A stretch of 64,000 bases of DNA, from the NCBI RefSeq assembly GCF_003121625.1, contig NZ_QDDJ01000014.1:62001-126000 (forward strand), written 5' to 3'. A program made the translations under genes and the position numbers. Below, one piece after another: positions 55,094-63,991 of this stretch. Source of the DNA: Ornithinimicrobium cavernae. GTDB lineage: Bacteria > Actinomycetota > Actinomycetes > Actinomycetales > Dermatophilaceae. The first letter of the stretch is position 1. Each line of letters begins with the position of its first letter. A model generated the notes under the pieces. The model saw only the letters and a list, made by a program, of their open reading frames with translations. It was not told where the DNA came from and searched no databases.

Positions 55094-56068
55094 ATGAGAC
55101 CGAGAGCACGCGAGGCCCTGGGCCGGCTGACGGGGGCGGCGGCGGGGCGCCGGCTGGACGACCCGGAGCCGCCGTGGTCCCCGAAACCCGCCGACACCCT
55201 CACCCCGCACCAGCAGTCGTTGCTGGTGATGGGGCACCTGTCGGAGGAGCAGGTGTCGGCCTACCTGCGCTCCAGCGGGCTCCCCGCGGACGCCTCGCGC
55301 GAGCGGGCCGCCCTGCACTTCGCCGAGCACCGCGTGACGGCCCTGCAGGAGGCGGCGGCGTTCCGGGAGCGCTGGCAGGAGTGGCGGCAGGAGACCCAGA
55401 ACCCGAGGGTCAGGGGCCGCTCGTATGACGTGGGGCCGCCCCAGCTGCCCGGGCCGGCTCGCGAGGAGCTCGAGTCCGGGCGCGCCGTGGGTCGGGCGGC
55501 AGGCCGGGGCTGGCAGCGACTGTCCACCTGGAGCGCCGTGGCCGGTTTCGTCATCGGCTGGGGGTTCCTGGTCTGTGGCGTGCTCGGCATGGTCCCGGGG
55601 CTGCAGCTGCTGCTCGTCGTCAGCGCGGTGTGCCTCGTCGCCTCCCTCCTCCTGCTCGCAGTGGTCGCCCCGGCACTGGCCGCCCGGGGCGAACGGCGTG
55701 CCCGGGCGGCCCTGTTCGGCTGGGCCGTGCACCGACCGGGCCAGCTGGAGCGCGGCCTGCCTGGTCTGCGCACGCGGATCGACGAGCAGGCCACGGTCGG
55801 CTCCTCGTTCTGCCTGGGGCTGGTCAGCCTGGCCGCCGGTGGGTTCTGTGCCGTGATGGGCCTGCTGCTCCTGGTGATCGCCCTGTTCGACCGGCAGGCC
55901 ACGACCTGGCAGATCACCGGCATCCTGCTCGGGCTGGCTGCGGTGCTGCTGCTCTCGCCGCGGCTGGTCACCCTGTGGAACCGCTGGGTGATGCACCGCA
56001 ACGACGCGATCGACGAGGCGGTCAGCTGGGTCTACGCTCCGGCGACCCGGCCCAGGCGTCCGGTCTGA
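55094..56068 (+). CDS. Four-helix membrane protein, unknown function
   Basis: A 324-residue protein not recognised as a named family. An N-terminal soluble part of about 130 residues contains a helical region (SLLVMGHLSEEQVSAYLRSS, FAEHRVTALQEAAAFRERWQ), followed by two pairs of membrane helices (SAVAGFVIGWGFLVCGVLGM and LLLVVSAVCLVASLLLLAVV; then FCLGLVSLAAGGFCAVMGLL and WQITGILLGLAAVLLLSPRL), with a basic cytosolic loop between the pairs. ATG 55094 is the first ATG; a GTG at 55043 in frame would add 17 residues. Neighbours are the reductase remnant (divergent) and the DnaQ-like gene (convergent), which give no clue. Confidence 0.65.
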   Translation: MRPRAREALGRLTGAAAGRRLDDPEPPWSPKPADTLTPHQQSLLVMGHLSEEQVSAYLRSSGLPADASRERAALHFAEHRVTALQEAAAFRERWQEWRQETQNPRVRGRSYDVGPPQLPGPAREELESGRAVGRAAGRGWQRLSTWSAVAGFVIGWGFLVCGVLGMVPGLQLLLVVSAVCLVASLLLLAVVAPALAARGERRARAALFGWAVHRPGQLERGLPGLRTRIDEQATVGSSFCLGLVSLAAGGFCAVMGLLLLVIALFDRQATTWQITGILLGLAAVLLLSPRLVTLWNRWVMHRNDAIDEAVSWVYAPATRPRRPV

Positions 56069-56071
56069 CGC

Positions 56072-56119
56072 TCGTGAGTGAGTTCCAGGCCCCCAGAGGG
56101 GTGCTGAACTCACTCACGA
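56072..56119. terminator. Bidirectional terminator hairpin
   Basis: A 14-bp perfect outer stem (56072-56085 with 56106-56119) enclosing a G/C-rich inner hairpin (CCCCC/GGGG), between the convergent membrane-protein gene and the DnaQ-like gene. Confidence 0.85.
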
Positions 56120-56135
56120 ACCCCCCGACCCCGGG

Positions 56136-56756
56136 TCAGCGGACGAGCTGGCGCAGCGTGAGCCCCTCACCGAGCGCCGCCACCTGGGCGAGGTAGAGCT
56201 CGGCGCAGGCGAGCGCGTCCGTGAGGGCGTCGTGGGAGCGGTAGCGCGGGAGCCCGAGGTGCCGACGTGCCGCGGCCAGACCGAGCTCGTCCTCGGTGAC
56301 GTGGCCGTGCGGGCGGTCACGGCGCAGGACCCGCCGCTGTAGCCGCACCGTGTCGACGACGACGACGTCCGACAGGATCAGGCCGTGCGTCCGGCAGGCT
56401 GACCGCAGGAAGCCGACCTCGATCGCCGCGTGGTGCGCCAGCAGGACCCGCTCACCGAGGTCGGCCAGCACCAGGGGCAGCACCTCCTCGAGCCCGGCAC
56501 CGGCCGCCGCGGCGTCGTCGGTGATGCCGTGCACGACCGCACTCCCACCGACGCCCGAGCTCCCGGCCGGTCGTACGGCATACTGCCGCGCGCCGCCCAG
56601 CTCGATGGTGAGCCCGTGCACCGGGACCGTGCCGATGCTCAGCACCTCGTGCCGGGCCGGGTCGAGGCCTGTGGTTTCCAGGTCCAGCGCGAGGAGCTCC
56701 AGGTCCCCGACGGGCCGCGCCCGGTCGGCACCGCCACGCCGGCGGGGACGGGTCAC
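56136..56756 (-). CDS. DnaQ-like 3'-5' exonuclease
   Basis: A 206-residue DEDD exonuclease. Exo I is LLALDLETTGLDPARHEVLS (DxE), Exo II is LLAHHAAIEVGFLRSACRTH and Exo III is YRSHDALTDALACAELYLAQ (HxxxxD, DEDDh type). In Exo II the usual AHNAxFDxxFL reads AHHAAIEVGFL: asparagine is His and the metal-binding Asp is Glu, so activity may be altered. GTG 56756 overlaps the stop of the upstream CNMP/CBS/DUF294 gene (GTGA). DnaQ-like partners of DUF294 proteins are a recurring pair in bacteria, so a signalling or nucleotide-clearing role is as likely as DNA proofreading. Confidence 0.85.
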   Translation of the reverse strand: MTRPRRRGGADRARPVGDLELLALDLETTGLDPARHEVLSIGTVPVHGLTIELGGARQYAVRPAGSSGVGGSAVVHGITDDAAAAGAGLEEVLPLVLADLGERVLLAHHAAIEVGFLRSACRTHGLILSDVVVVDTVRLQRRVLRRDRPHGHVTEDELGLAAARRHLGLPRYRSHDALTDALACAELYLAQVAALGEGLTLRQLVR

Positions 56757-58618
56757 GACAGGTGCTCCAGCGGCAGCCGCTGGGTGAGCGCCTGCTGGGC
56801 GGTGCGCAGGACCCGGAACGCGTCGCGCAGGTGGCGCCGCTCGAAGTCGGTCAGTGTCGAGGGGTCCACGAAGTTGTCCGGCGCGTGACCGGCACGCACC
56901 CGCCGCCCCTGGTGCCGCAGCCGCAGGTAGGACACGAACTCGTGCGCGTCCTGCAGGTCGGCCCCCAGTCCCTCGGACAGCGACCCGGCACGGGTGGCTG
57001 CCACGATCCTGGCCTGCGAGTTGACCTCATCCAGCCCGTTCAGGAGGGCGTGCACCCGGGCCAGCTCGACGACCGCCGCCACCCCACCGGCCTTGAGGTC
57101 CAGGTTGTCCCGGTGCGCGCCCTCCTTCTCCAGCACCAGGCCACGGAAGAAGCCGAGCGGCGGGCGCCGCGCGACAGCGTGCTGTGCCAGGTAGGCCAGG
57201 AACAGGTCGGCCCGGCCGGTGCGCGACAGCACGTCGGCCCGCAGGGCCCCGACCAGCTCGTGGGTGCCGTGCAGCGGCCGCATGTCGAAGAAGATCGAGC
57301 CGTTGAGCACCGCCTGCGGCGAAGGGGTGTCCAGCCACCGCGCGAAGTGGCCGCGCCAGGTGCTCACCGGCACCCGCCACCGCGGGTTGGTGGCCATCAC
57401 GTCACCGGGGCACGGCGGATAGCCGCACGCGGTGAGACCCGCCGACACACGGTCGGCCAGGGCCGCGAAGTAGGCGTCCTGCTCGCGGGTCACCCCGTCA
57501 GCCAGCACGAGCGCGTGGTCCTGGTCGCTCCCGAGACCCTGCTCGTGCCGCGCCTGCGAGCCGAGGACCACCCAGCAGTAGGGCACCGGCGGTGCCCCGA
57601 GCTCCGCCTCGGCCAGCACGAGGAGCCGGCGGACGATCGCATCACCCAGTGAGGTGACCACCCGCCCCATGTCCTGCGCGGTGGCGTCCTCGGCCACCAG
57701 CTGCTCCAGGATCACCGGGATGCGGCGGGCGAGCCCCGCCAGCTCCGCAGCACCGGGGGCGGCCTGCAGGTCAGCGACCAGGTAGACGGGGTTGTTGTGC
57801 TCCAGTCGCATCAGGTCCGTGCTGCTGACCAGACCGAGGACCCGCCCGCCGACGTCGACCACCGGGAGGTGGTGGATGGTGCGGTCGACCATCTCCATGA
57901 GGGCCTCGAAGGCCAGCGCGTCCGGGCGCGCCGTCGCCGGCCGTGGCGTCATCACGGTCGACAGGGGCACGGCGGGGTCACGACCGGCGGCGAGGACCCG
58001 GCTGCGCAGGTCACGGTCGGTCACGATGCCGACCAGCTCGCCGCGGTCCAGCACCAGCACCGAGGACACGTGCTCCTTGGCCATCAGCCGGGCCGCCTCG
58101 CGGACCGAGGTCGTCGGCGCGGCCGACACGGGCGGCCTGCGCACCAGGTCGCCGAGCGAGGTGCGCAGCACCGCACCGCCCCGGTTCGCCGCGTGCAACA
58201 CCCCCAGTGCCCGTCGCAGCCGCGCCGTGTGCGCGGAGGTGTAGAAGGCGGCGAACCCGGGGTCGCGCTCGCACAGGTCACGGAACGCGGACTCGGGGAC
58301 GACGAGCAGCAGGCAGTCCTCGATCGCGGTGAAGTCGTAGCGCGACGGGGCCCGCTCGACGAGCGTGGACATGCCGAAGGAGGTCCCCGGGTCGCTGCGC
58401 TCGACGAGCCCGCCGCTGGAGTCGGTGATGTCGACCGCGCCGGAGCGCAGGACATACATCACGTCGTTGTCCTCGCCGACCGAGAGGATCCGGGTCCCGC
58501 GACGTGCGTAGCGGACCGAGGACCGGCGGATCAGCGTGGACAGCAGGGGCTGCGGCAGCTCGCGAAACGGCTCGTGGGCGGCGAGGAAGTCCGCGACCTC
58601 GGTGACCTCGCCGACCAT
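56753..58618 (-). CDS. Cyclic-nucleotide-binding/CBS/DUF294 nucleotidyltransferase-like protein
   Basis: A 621-residue cytosolic regulator. Residues 1-130: CNMP-binding domain (RILSVGEDNDVMYVLRSGAV, SFGMSTLVERAPSRYDFTAI); about 160-290: two CBS domains (MAKEHVSSVLVLDRGELVGI, FEALMEMVDRTIHHLPVVDV); about 310-450: DUF294 nucleotidyltransferase-like domain with GSQARHEQGLGSDQDHALVL, which keeps the GS-x-x-R and D-x-D of GlnD-type transferases; the C-terminal part is DUF294_C (FFRGLVLEKEGAHRDNLDLK). It resembles regulators that sit beside acetate permease genes in other bacteria, where transport is controlled; no permease is here. ATG 58618 (MVGEVTEVADFLAAH) lies 14 nt after menG, implying one operon menG-CBS-dnaQ. 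Confidence 0.88.
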   Translation of the reverse strand: MVGEVTEVADFLAAHEPFRELPQPLLSTLIRRSSVRYARRGTRILSVGEDNDVMYVLRSGAVDITDSSGGLVERSDPGTSFGMSTLVERAPSRYDFTAIEDCLLLVVPESAFRDLCERDPGFAAFYTSAHTARLRRALGVLHAANRGGAVLRTSLGDLVRRPPVSAAPTTSVREAARLMAKEHVSSVLVLDRGELVGIVTDRDLRSRVLAAGRDPAVPLSTVMTPRPATARPDALAFEALMEMVDRTIHHLPVVDVGGRVLGLVSSTDLMRLEHNNPVYLVADLQAAPGAAELAGLARRIPVILEQLVAEDATAQDMGRVVTSLGDAIVRRLLVLAEAELGAPPVPYCWVVLGSQARHEQGLGSDQDHALVLADGVTREQDAYFAALADRVSAGLTACGYPPCPGDVMATNPRWRVPVSTWRGHFARWLDTPSPQAVLNGSIFFDMRPLHGTHELVGALRADVLSRTGRADLFLAYLAQHAVARRPPLGFFRGLVLEKEGAHRDNLDLKAGGVAAVVELARVHALLNGLDEVNSQARIVAATRAGSLSEGLGADLQDAHEFVSYLRLRHQGRRVRAGHAPDNFVDPSTLTDFERRHLRDAFRVLRTAQQALTQRLPLEHLS

Positions 58619-58632
58619 TGCCGCGCCCCCGG

Positions 58633-59322
58633 CTAGCGCACCGCGTGGTGCAGCGCGACGATCCCGCCCGACAGGTTGCGCCAACGCACCCCGCTCCACC
58701 CGGCGGCACGGACCTGCCGTGCCAGGCCCTCCTGGTCGGGCCAGGCCTGGATGGACTCGGCGAGGTAGACGTAGGAGTCGGGGTTGCTGCTGACCCGCCG
58801 GGCCACGACGGGCAGCGCCCGCATGAGGTACTCCTGGTAGACCGTGCGGAACGGGGCGAAGGTCGGGGTGCTGAACTCGCAGACGACCAGGCGCCCGCCG
58901 GGCCTGGTCACCCGGTGGAACTCCTCGAGGGCGACCCCGGTGTCGGCGACGTTGCGCAGGCCGAAGGACATCGTCACCACGTCGAACGAGCCGTCCGCGA
59001 ACGGCAGCGCCAGCGCGTCCGCGGCGGTGAAGGCCAGGTCGGGTCGGCGCCGGTTGCCCTGGCGCAGCATGCCCAGCGAGAAGTCGGCGGGCACGACGTC
59101 GACACCGGCGTCGGCGAACGGCTCGCTGCTGGTGCCGGTGCCGGCGGCGATGTCCAGGACCCGCTCACCGGGGCGCGCGGCGACGGCCCGGACCACCGCA
59201 CGGCGCCAGAGCCGGTCCTGGCCGAGGGACAGCACGTCGTTGGTCAGGTCGTAGCGACCGGCCACCCCGTCGAACATCTCGGCGACCTCGTGGGGGGCCT
59301 TGTCCAGACTCGCGCGACTCAT
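58633..59322 (-). CDS. menG: Demethylmenaquinone methyltransferase
   Basis: A 229-residue SAM-dependent methyltransferase (UbiE/MenG family) for the last step of menaquinone synthesis. Seen: [23 protein letters not shown] motif [16 protein letters not shown], post-[32 protein letters not shown] and [23 protein letters not shown] 59322 is chosen because GGGAGG is 9 nt upstream; ATG 59331 is in frame right on the ribosome site. Divergent from menF across 43 bp, so both menaquinone genes may be controlled from one short region. Confidence 0.95.
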   Translation of the reverse strand: MSRASLDKAPHEVAEMFDGVAGRYDLTNDVLSLGQDRLWRRAVVRAVAARPGERVLDIAAGTGTSSEPFADAGVDVVPADFSLGMLRQGNRRRPDLAFTAADALALPFADGSFDVVTMSFGLRNVADTGVALEEFHRVTRPGGRLVVCEFSTPTFAPFRTVYQEYLMRALPVVARRVSSNPDSYVYLAESIQAWPDQEGLARQVRAAGWSGVRWRNLSGGIVALHHAVR

Positions 59323-59351
59323 GCCCGTCATCCTCCCATCCCGGCACGGCA

Positions 59352-59357
59352 TAGGCT
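59352..59357 (+). promoter_or_regulatory. -10 box for menF, leaderless
   Basis: TAGGCT, 8 nt before the menF GTG at 59366, in the 43-bp gap to the divergent menG. No ribosome site fits between. The same hexamer is used in front of nuoA2, one gene cluster that depends on menaquinone. Confidence 0.45.
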
Positions 59358-59365
59358 GACCTGCC

Positions 59366-60715
59366 GTGACCGTCCCTGTCCTTCCCCGCCTGCGCGCCCG
59401 CACCCTCGAGGCGCCGCCGGTGCCGGACCTCTTCGACCTGCTCCCACCCGACGCCGACCCGACCACCGTGGTCAGCTGGGTGCGTGAGGGCGACGGCCTG
59501 GTCGGCTGGGGGCGAGCGGCCTCGAGCGGCGACCTCGGTATGACGGGTGGTCCCGACCGCTTCGACGCGGCCGTCCGCTGGTGGGAGGACGTCGTGGCCG
59601 GGGCCGAGGTGCTCGACGAGGTCGACCTGCCCGGGACCGGCCTGGTCGCCTTCGGGTCCTTCGCCTTCTCCCCCGCGTCCCCCGACGGCGGCGGACTCGT
59701 CGTGCCCCGCGTCATCGCCGGGCAGCGGGACGGCCGCGCCTGGGTGACCAGCATCGAGCCGGTCGACCCGTCCAGCACGCCCATCGCGGCGACCGGACCG
59801 GTCTCCCCCGCCGGCCCGCACCTGCCGGACGGGACCGCTGACCCGGCTGACGGCATACGGCTGCGTCCCGGTGCGGTCGCACCCGAGGACTGGCCCGCGC
59901 TCATCGCCTCGGCCATCAGCCGGATCGAGGGAGGGGAGGTCAGCAAGGTGGTCCTGGCCCGCGACGTCGTCGCCTCGTCCCCGACACCGATCGACCCCGT
60001 GCTCCTGCTGCGCCGACTGGCACAGCGCTACGCCGCCACGTGGACCTTCGCTGTCGACGGCCTCATCGGTGCCACCCCGGAGATGCTCGTGCGGCTGCAG
60101 CACGGCCGGGTCCGCTCGCGGGTCCTGGCGGGCACGGTGCGCCGCGACCGGACCCCGGCACCGTCGGTCACGGAGGCCCACCCCGAGCTGGAGGAGCCGC
60201 ACTCCAGCGACCCCCGCCTGCACCTGGTGTCGGACGCCAAGGAGCTGGAGGAGCACGCCTACGCGGTCCACTCGGTCGCCGACGCCCTGGCCCCGCACTG
60301 CGCGAGCCTCGAGGTGCCTGAGAAGCCGTTCGTGCTCGAGCTGCCCGACGTCTACCACCTCGCGACGGACCTGAGCGGCGAGGCGACCGACGACGCGACC
60401 TCGCTGGACCTGGCCGCGGCCCTGCACCCGTCGGCGGCGGTGTGCGGCACGCCGTCCGAGGACGCGGCGCGGCTGATCGCCGAGCTGGAGGGCATGGACC
60501 GCGGGCGGTATGCCGGTCCGGTCGGCTGGCTCGACGCCTCGGGTGACGGTGACTGGGGCATCGCGCTGCGCTGCGGGCAGCTGGCGCCCGGTGGCCGGTC
60601 GATGCGGCTCTTCGCCGGCGGTGGCATCGTCGCCGCCTCCGACCCGCAGGCCGAGCTCGCCGAGACCGAGGTGAAGCTCGCGGCCATGCGCCACGCCCTC
60701 GGGCTGGGGTCCTGA
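59366..60715 (+). CDS. menF: Isochorismate synthase
   Basis: A 449-residue chorismate-binding enzyme that makes isochorismate for menaquinone (MenF) or a catechol siderophore (DhbC/EntC). Chorismate-binding core: [40 protein letters not shown] with [68 protein letters not shown] and [20 protein letters not shown] with the Mg-binding glutamates. Divergence from menG argues for menaquinone. GTG 59366 with a -10 box 8 nt upstream. Confidence 0.92.
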   Translation: MTVPVLPRLRARTLEAPPVPDLFDLLPPDADPTTVVSWVREGDGLVGWGRAASSGDLGMTGGPDRFDAAVRWWEDVVAGAEVLDEVDLPGTGLVAFGSFAFSPASPDGGGLVVPRVIAGQRDGRAWVTSIEPVDPSSTPIAATGPVSPAGPHLPDGTADPADGIRLRPGAVAPEDWPALIASAISRIEGGEVSKVVLARDVVASSPTPIDPVLLLRRLAQRYAATWTFAVDGLIGATPEMLVRLQHGRVRSRVLAGTVRRDRTPAPSVTEAHPELEEPHSSDPRLHLVSDAKELEEHAYAVHSVADALAPHCASLEVPEKPFVLELPDVYHLATDLSGEATDDATSLDLAAALHPSAAVCGTPSEDAARLIAELEGMDRGRYAGPVGWLDASGDGDWGIALRCGQLAPGGRSMRLFAGGGIVAASDPQAELAETEVKLAAMRHALGLGS

Positions 60716-60717
60716 CG

Positions 60718-61317
60718 GTGCCCCGCCCCCAACCCAAAAATAGGGAGGATCGGACCGCCTCCAGCACCTTCTCGGGGAGGATCGGACCGGACCCCTCAGG
60801 TGGACTGGTCCTGCGCGCTCCCACGGTCGGTGACGAGGCCGAGGCACGGCGTGCCCAGGCAGAGCTGGCGGACGACGGCTTCGACTTCCTGCTGATGCAG
60901 GACGGTGAGTGCTGGGCCGAGTGGCTCGCGCGGATCGCCCGTGAGCGTGCCGGCACCGGTCTGCCCGCGGGGCGGGTGCCGGCGACGTTCCTCCTCGCGG
61001 TCGTGGGAGACGACCTCGTGGGCCGGGTCTCGGTCCGGCACGAGCTCAACGACTTCCTGCTCGCCGTCGGCGGTCACGTGGGCTACGGCGTGCGTCCGGG
61101 GCGCCGCCGGCGGGGACACGCCACCGAGATCCTGCGCCAGTCACTGGAGATGCTGCGCGGCCTGGGGCTCGACCGGGCGCTGGTCACCTGCGACGACGAC
61201 AACCTGGGCTCGATCGGCACCATCGAGGCCTGCGGTGGCGTCCTGGAGGACATCCGGCCCGGCGACCCGGGCGAGGCCGCGAAGCGGCGCTACTGGATCG
61301 ACCTCGGTCCGCGCTGA
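60718..61317 (+). CDS. GNAT family N-acetyltransferase
   Basis: A 199-residue GNAT enzyme. The acetyl-CoA region is [20 protein letters not shown] with EILRQSLEMLRGLGLDRAL, and the C-terminal DDDNLGSIGTIEACGGVLED resembles the Asn-x-x-S-x-x-x-x-E motif of small-molecule acetyltransferases. GTG 60718 comes 2 nt after the menF stop. The first 30 codons contain a 15-bp duplication (60743 and 60775), look non-conserved and may not be translated; a later start before LVLRAPTVGDEAEARRA is possible. Substrate unknown. Confidence 0.78.
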   Translation: MPRPQPKNREDRTASSTFSGRIGPDPSGGLVLRAPTVGDEAEARRAQAELADDGFDFLLMQDGECWAEWLARIARERAGTGLPAGRVPATFLLAVVGDDLVGRVSVRHELNDFLLAVGGHVGYGVRPGRRRRGHATEILRQSLEMLRGLGLDRALVTCDDDNLGSIGTIEACGGVLEDIRPGDPGEAAKRRYWIDLGPR

Positions 61318-61332
61318 GCGACTGCCGCCCCG

Positions 61333-62556
61333 TCACCGGCGGCGCAGGGAGCCGGCGATCGCCACCATGAGGACCAGGAAGCCGACCACGACCCACAGCG
61401 CCCGATCCAGCCCGAACACCTCGGCCAGCAGCCCGATCGTTGGCGCACCGAACAGGAACGCGCCATAGGCGATCGTGCTCACCACCCCGATCGCCCGGTT
61501 CCCGCGACCGGGCACCTCCCCCGCTGCCGACATCGCGGCCGGGAAGATCGTGGACACACCCAGACCCCAGAGCAGGCCGCCGACCACCGCGACCGGCAGC
61601 GACGGCACCAGCGTGACCAGGAGGATGCCGACGGCGGCGAGCAGGCCCCCGGCGCGGGCCAACCCGTCGCGGCCCCAGCGTCTGGTCGCCGGACCGCCCA
61701 GGAGCCGGCCGACCATCATGGTCACGTTGAACGCCATGTAGGCCAGCGCGCCGAAGCTCTCGGGGGCACCGTGCACGTCGACGAGCAGCAGGGCCAGCCA
61801 GTCGTTGGCGGCTCCCTCGGCCAGGGCTGCGCCGAGGCAGACCAGCCCGATGAGCACCTCCAGCCGGGTGAGGGTGCGTGGCCGGTCCCGGCCCTCTGAA
61901 GCCACGCTCCCCGGCGGCCGGGGAGCCGTTGCGTCGTCGTGCTGCTCCACCGGGACGAACGCCCGCACCGCGACGATCCCGATCACCAGGGCCAGGAGGG
62001 CCCCGACGGGCACCTGCACCAGCCCCACACCCTGCCACGCCGCGAGCGCCCCGACGCCGGCCCCGAGGACGGCTCCGCCGGAGAAGGCGGCGTGCAGATA
62101 GGGCATGAGCGTCCGGGCCCGGAGCTGCTCGACGCGGTAGCCCTGGATGTTCATCGACACGTCCCAGAGCCCGACCGGTGCCCCTGCCAGGACGAACAGC
62201 CCCAGCAGGACCCAGACGTCCGGCGCGAGCACGAGGCTCCCCCAACCGAGGCAGGCCAGCGCGAGCGCTGCCGCGGTGACCGCGCGGTTGCCGAACCGGT
62301 CGACGAGGCGGGCGGTGTGCGGCATCGCCAGCAGGGACCCGAGCCCGCCTCCCACCAGGGCGATCCCGAGCTCGGCCTGGGAGGCTCCGACGCTGTCCCG
62401 CAGCGCGGGGACGCGGGCGAGGGTCTGTGCCATGGCGAACCCGGCCGCCCCGAACACCACAGCAACCGCAGCGGGCGAGCCCGCGCGCGACGTCGTCGCC
62501 GGACGGCCCGCCGTCCCCGAGCGTGTCCCACCGGGAGGGTTGGGGGCGTGCTCCAC
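61333..62556 (-). CDS. MFS transporter
   Basis: A 407-residue membrane transporter with 12 predicted helices of the major facilitator superfamily, close to YbjJ-like permeases (VAVVFGAAGFAMAQTLARVP, LGIALVGGGLGSLLAMPHTA, RLVDRFGNRAVTAAALALAC, VGLWDVSMNIQGYRVEQLRA). The motif A-like loop is RLVDRFGNR. A central cytosolic loop is acidic and basic mixed (EQHDDATAPRPPGSVASEGR). GTG 62556 has AGGAG 8 nt upstream. Convergent with the GNAT gene (15 bp) and divergent from the Eis-like gene. Substrate unknown. Confidence 0.88.
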   Translation of the reverse strand: MEHAPNPPGGTRSGTAGRPATTSRAGSPAAVAVVFGAAGFAMAQTLARVPALRDSVGASQAELGIALVGGGLGSLLAMPHTARLVDRFGNRAVTAAALALACLGWGSLVLAPDVWVLLGLFVLAGAPVGLWDVSMNIQGYRVEQLRARTLMPYLHAAFSGGAVLGAGVGALAAWQGVGLVQVPVGALLALVIGIVAVRAFVPVEQHDDATAPRPPGSVASEGRDRPRTLTRLEVLIGLVCLGAALAEGAANDWLALLLVDVHGAPESFGALAYMAFNVTMMVGRLLGGPATRRWGRDGLARAGGLLAAVGILLVTLVPSLPVAVVGGLLWGLGVSTIFPAAMSAAGEVPGRGNRAIGVVSTIAYGAFLFGAPTIGLLAEVFGLDRALWVVVGFLVLMVAIAGSLRRR

Positions 62557-62641
62557 CTGGTCTCCTGTCCTTCACCCGCGCGTCGGGTGACTGTCCGATA
62601 ACCGCTGGCCCACAGACGTCCTCGGGCGTGACACTGGCCCG

Positions 62642-63991
62642 ATGAGCAATGACCCTGGTGCCACTCTGCCCGAACCCGGCCCGGCACAGTCCACGACGCA
62701 GGCCACCATGGTCGCGCTGATCCCTGCCGACGCGGACCGGATCATGGCCCTGGAGCACCTGGTCTGGTTCGAGATCGCACCCGGCGTCAGCGTCGAGGAC
62801 AACCTGGCGGAGCTCGACTTCGAGCGGACGCGCGGGGCCGAGCTGACCTCCCCGGCGCCCCGGCTCGGGGCAGCGGCCGCAGCCGGCGCGCCGCTCGCGG
62901 GCATGTACGCCTCCTGGGCGATGGCGGTGACGGCGCCGGGGCCGAAGGGGACGCTGGCCCGGCTCCCGATGAACGGCCTCACCTGGGTGGGCGTGCACCC
63001 CGATGCCCGCCGGCGCGGGATCCTGCGGCAGATGATGACCGAGCACCTCGGCACGGCGCACGACCATGGCGAGGCCGTCGCCGGGCTCCAGGCGGCCGAG
63101 CCCGGGATCTACGGCCGGTTCGGCTACGGCGCCGCCTCGCTCGACGTCACCCTGACCCTCGGTCGGGGCGCGGACCTCAGTGCGGGCCCCGCGCTGGAGG
63201 AGGCGGCGCGGCAGGTCGGCACGCACTTCGTGCCTGCAGGCACCCCTGAGGCGATGGAGGTCATCCAGCGCGCCCACCTGGGCGCGGCGGACCACACGCT
63301 CGGCGCGGTGACCCGGACCGACAGCATGGCCCGCGTCTGGTTCCGTGACCACCCCACCGCGCGGGGGAACAAGGAGCCACTGCAGGCGATGTTCGCCACG
63401 CGGGGCGACGAGCTGACCGGCTACGCGCTCTTCCGGCGGAGCTCGAAGTGGGAGCACAACCTGCCCGGTGGCGAGGTGACGGTCCGCGAGATCGGGGCCG
63501 TGGACCCCGCCTCGCTGCTGGCGCTGGCACAACGGCTCGTCGACTTCGACCTGACCTCCACGGTCACCGTACACGGCCGGGGCATCGACGACCCGCTGCT
63601 GTGGTGGGCCGGTGGTCCGCGGCAGACCAGGCTGCGGTCCGGGGACTCGCTGTGGGTTCGCCTCGTGGACGTCGACAAGGCGATGACGGCCCGCGGCTAC
63701 GCCCAGGCCGTGGACGTGGTGCTGGACGTCGTGGACCCGGTGTGTCCGTGGAACGAGCGACGCTGGAGGTTGACGGCCGGTGCGGACGGTGTGGGGCGTT
63801 GCGTGCCGACCGACGACGAGCCCGACCTACGGCTGCCGGTCGCCGCGCTGGGTGCCGCCTACCTGGGGTCGCGCCCGATCGCGGCGCAGGCAGCCGCCGG
63901 CGCGGTGACCGAGCTGCGGCCGGGTGCCGCCGCCGAGCTGTCGCGTGCCATGCGCGGCGACGTGGAGCCCATCGCGGCCATCAACTTCTGA
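62642..63991 (+). CDS. Eis-like GNAT acetyltransferase with SCP2-like C-terminus
   Basis: A 449-residue enzyme of the Eis family: two GNAT-like regions and a C-terminal sterol-carrier-like domain. The acetyl-CoA site is NGLTWVGVHPDARRRGILRQ with MMTEHLGTAHDHGEAVAGL; GIYGRFGYGAASLDVTLTL is the conserved tyrosine region; and the chain ends in a phenylalanine (PIAAINF), whose carboxylate acts as general base in mycobacterial Eis. Mycobacterial Eis acetylates aminoglycosides at several amines and also polyamines/peptides; whether this enzyme does so is not known. ATG 62642 lies at the first codon after a possible -10 (GACACT, 6 nt upstream). Confidence 0.9.
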   Translation: MSNDPGATLPEPGPAQSTTQATMVALIPADADRIMALEHLVWFEIAPGVSVEDNLAELDFERTRGAELTSPAPRLGAAAAAGAPLAGMYASWAMAVTAPGPKGTLARLPMNGLTWVGVHPDARRRGILRQMMTEHLGTAHDHGEAVAGLQAAEPGIYGRFGYGAASLDVTLTLGRGADLSAGPALEEAARQVGTHFVPAGTPEAMEVIQRAHLGAADHTLGAVTRTDSMARVWFRDHPTARGNKEPLQAMFATRGDELTGYALFRRSSKWEHNLPGGEVTVREIGAVDPASLLALAQRLVDFDLTSTVTVHGRGIDDPLLWWAGGPRQTRLRSGDSLWVRLVDVDKAMTARGYAQAVDVVLDVVDPVCPWNERRWRLTAGADGVGRCVPTDDEPDLRLPVAALGAAYLGSRPIAAQAAAGAVTELRPGAAAELSRAMRGDVEPIAAINF

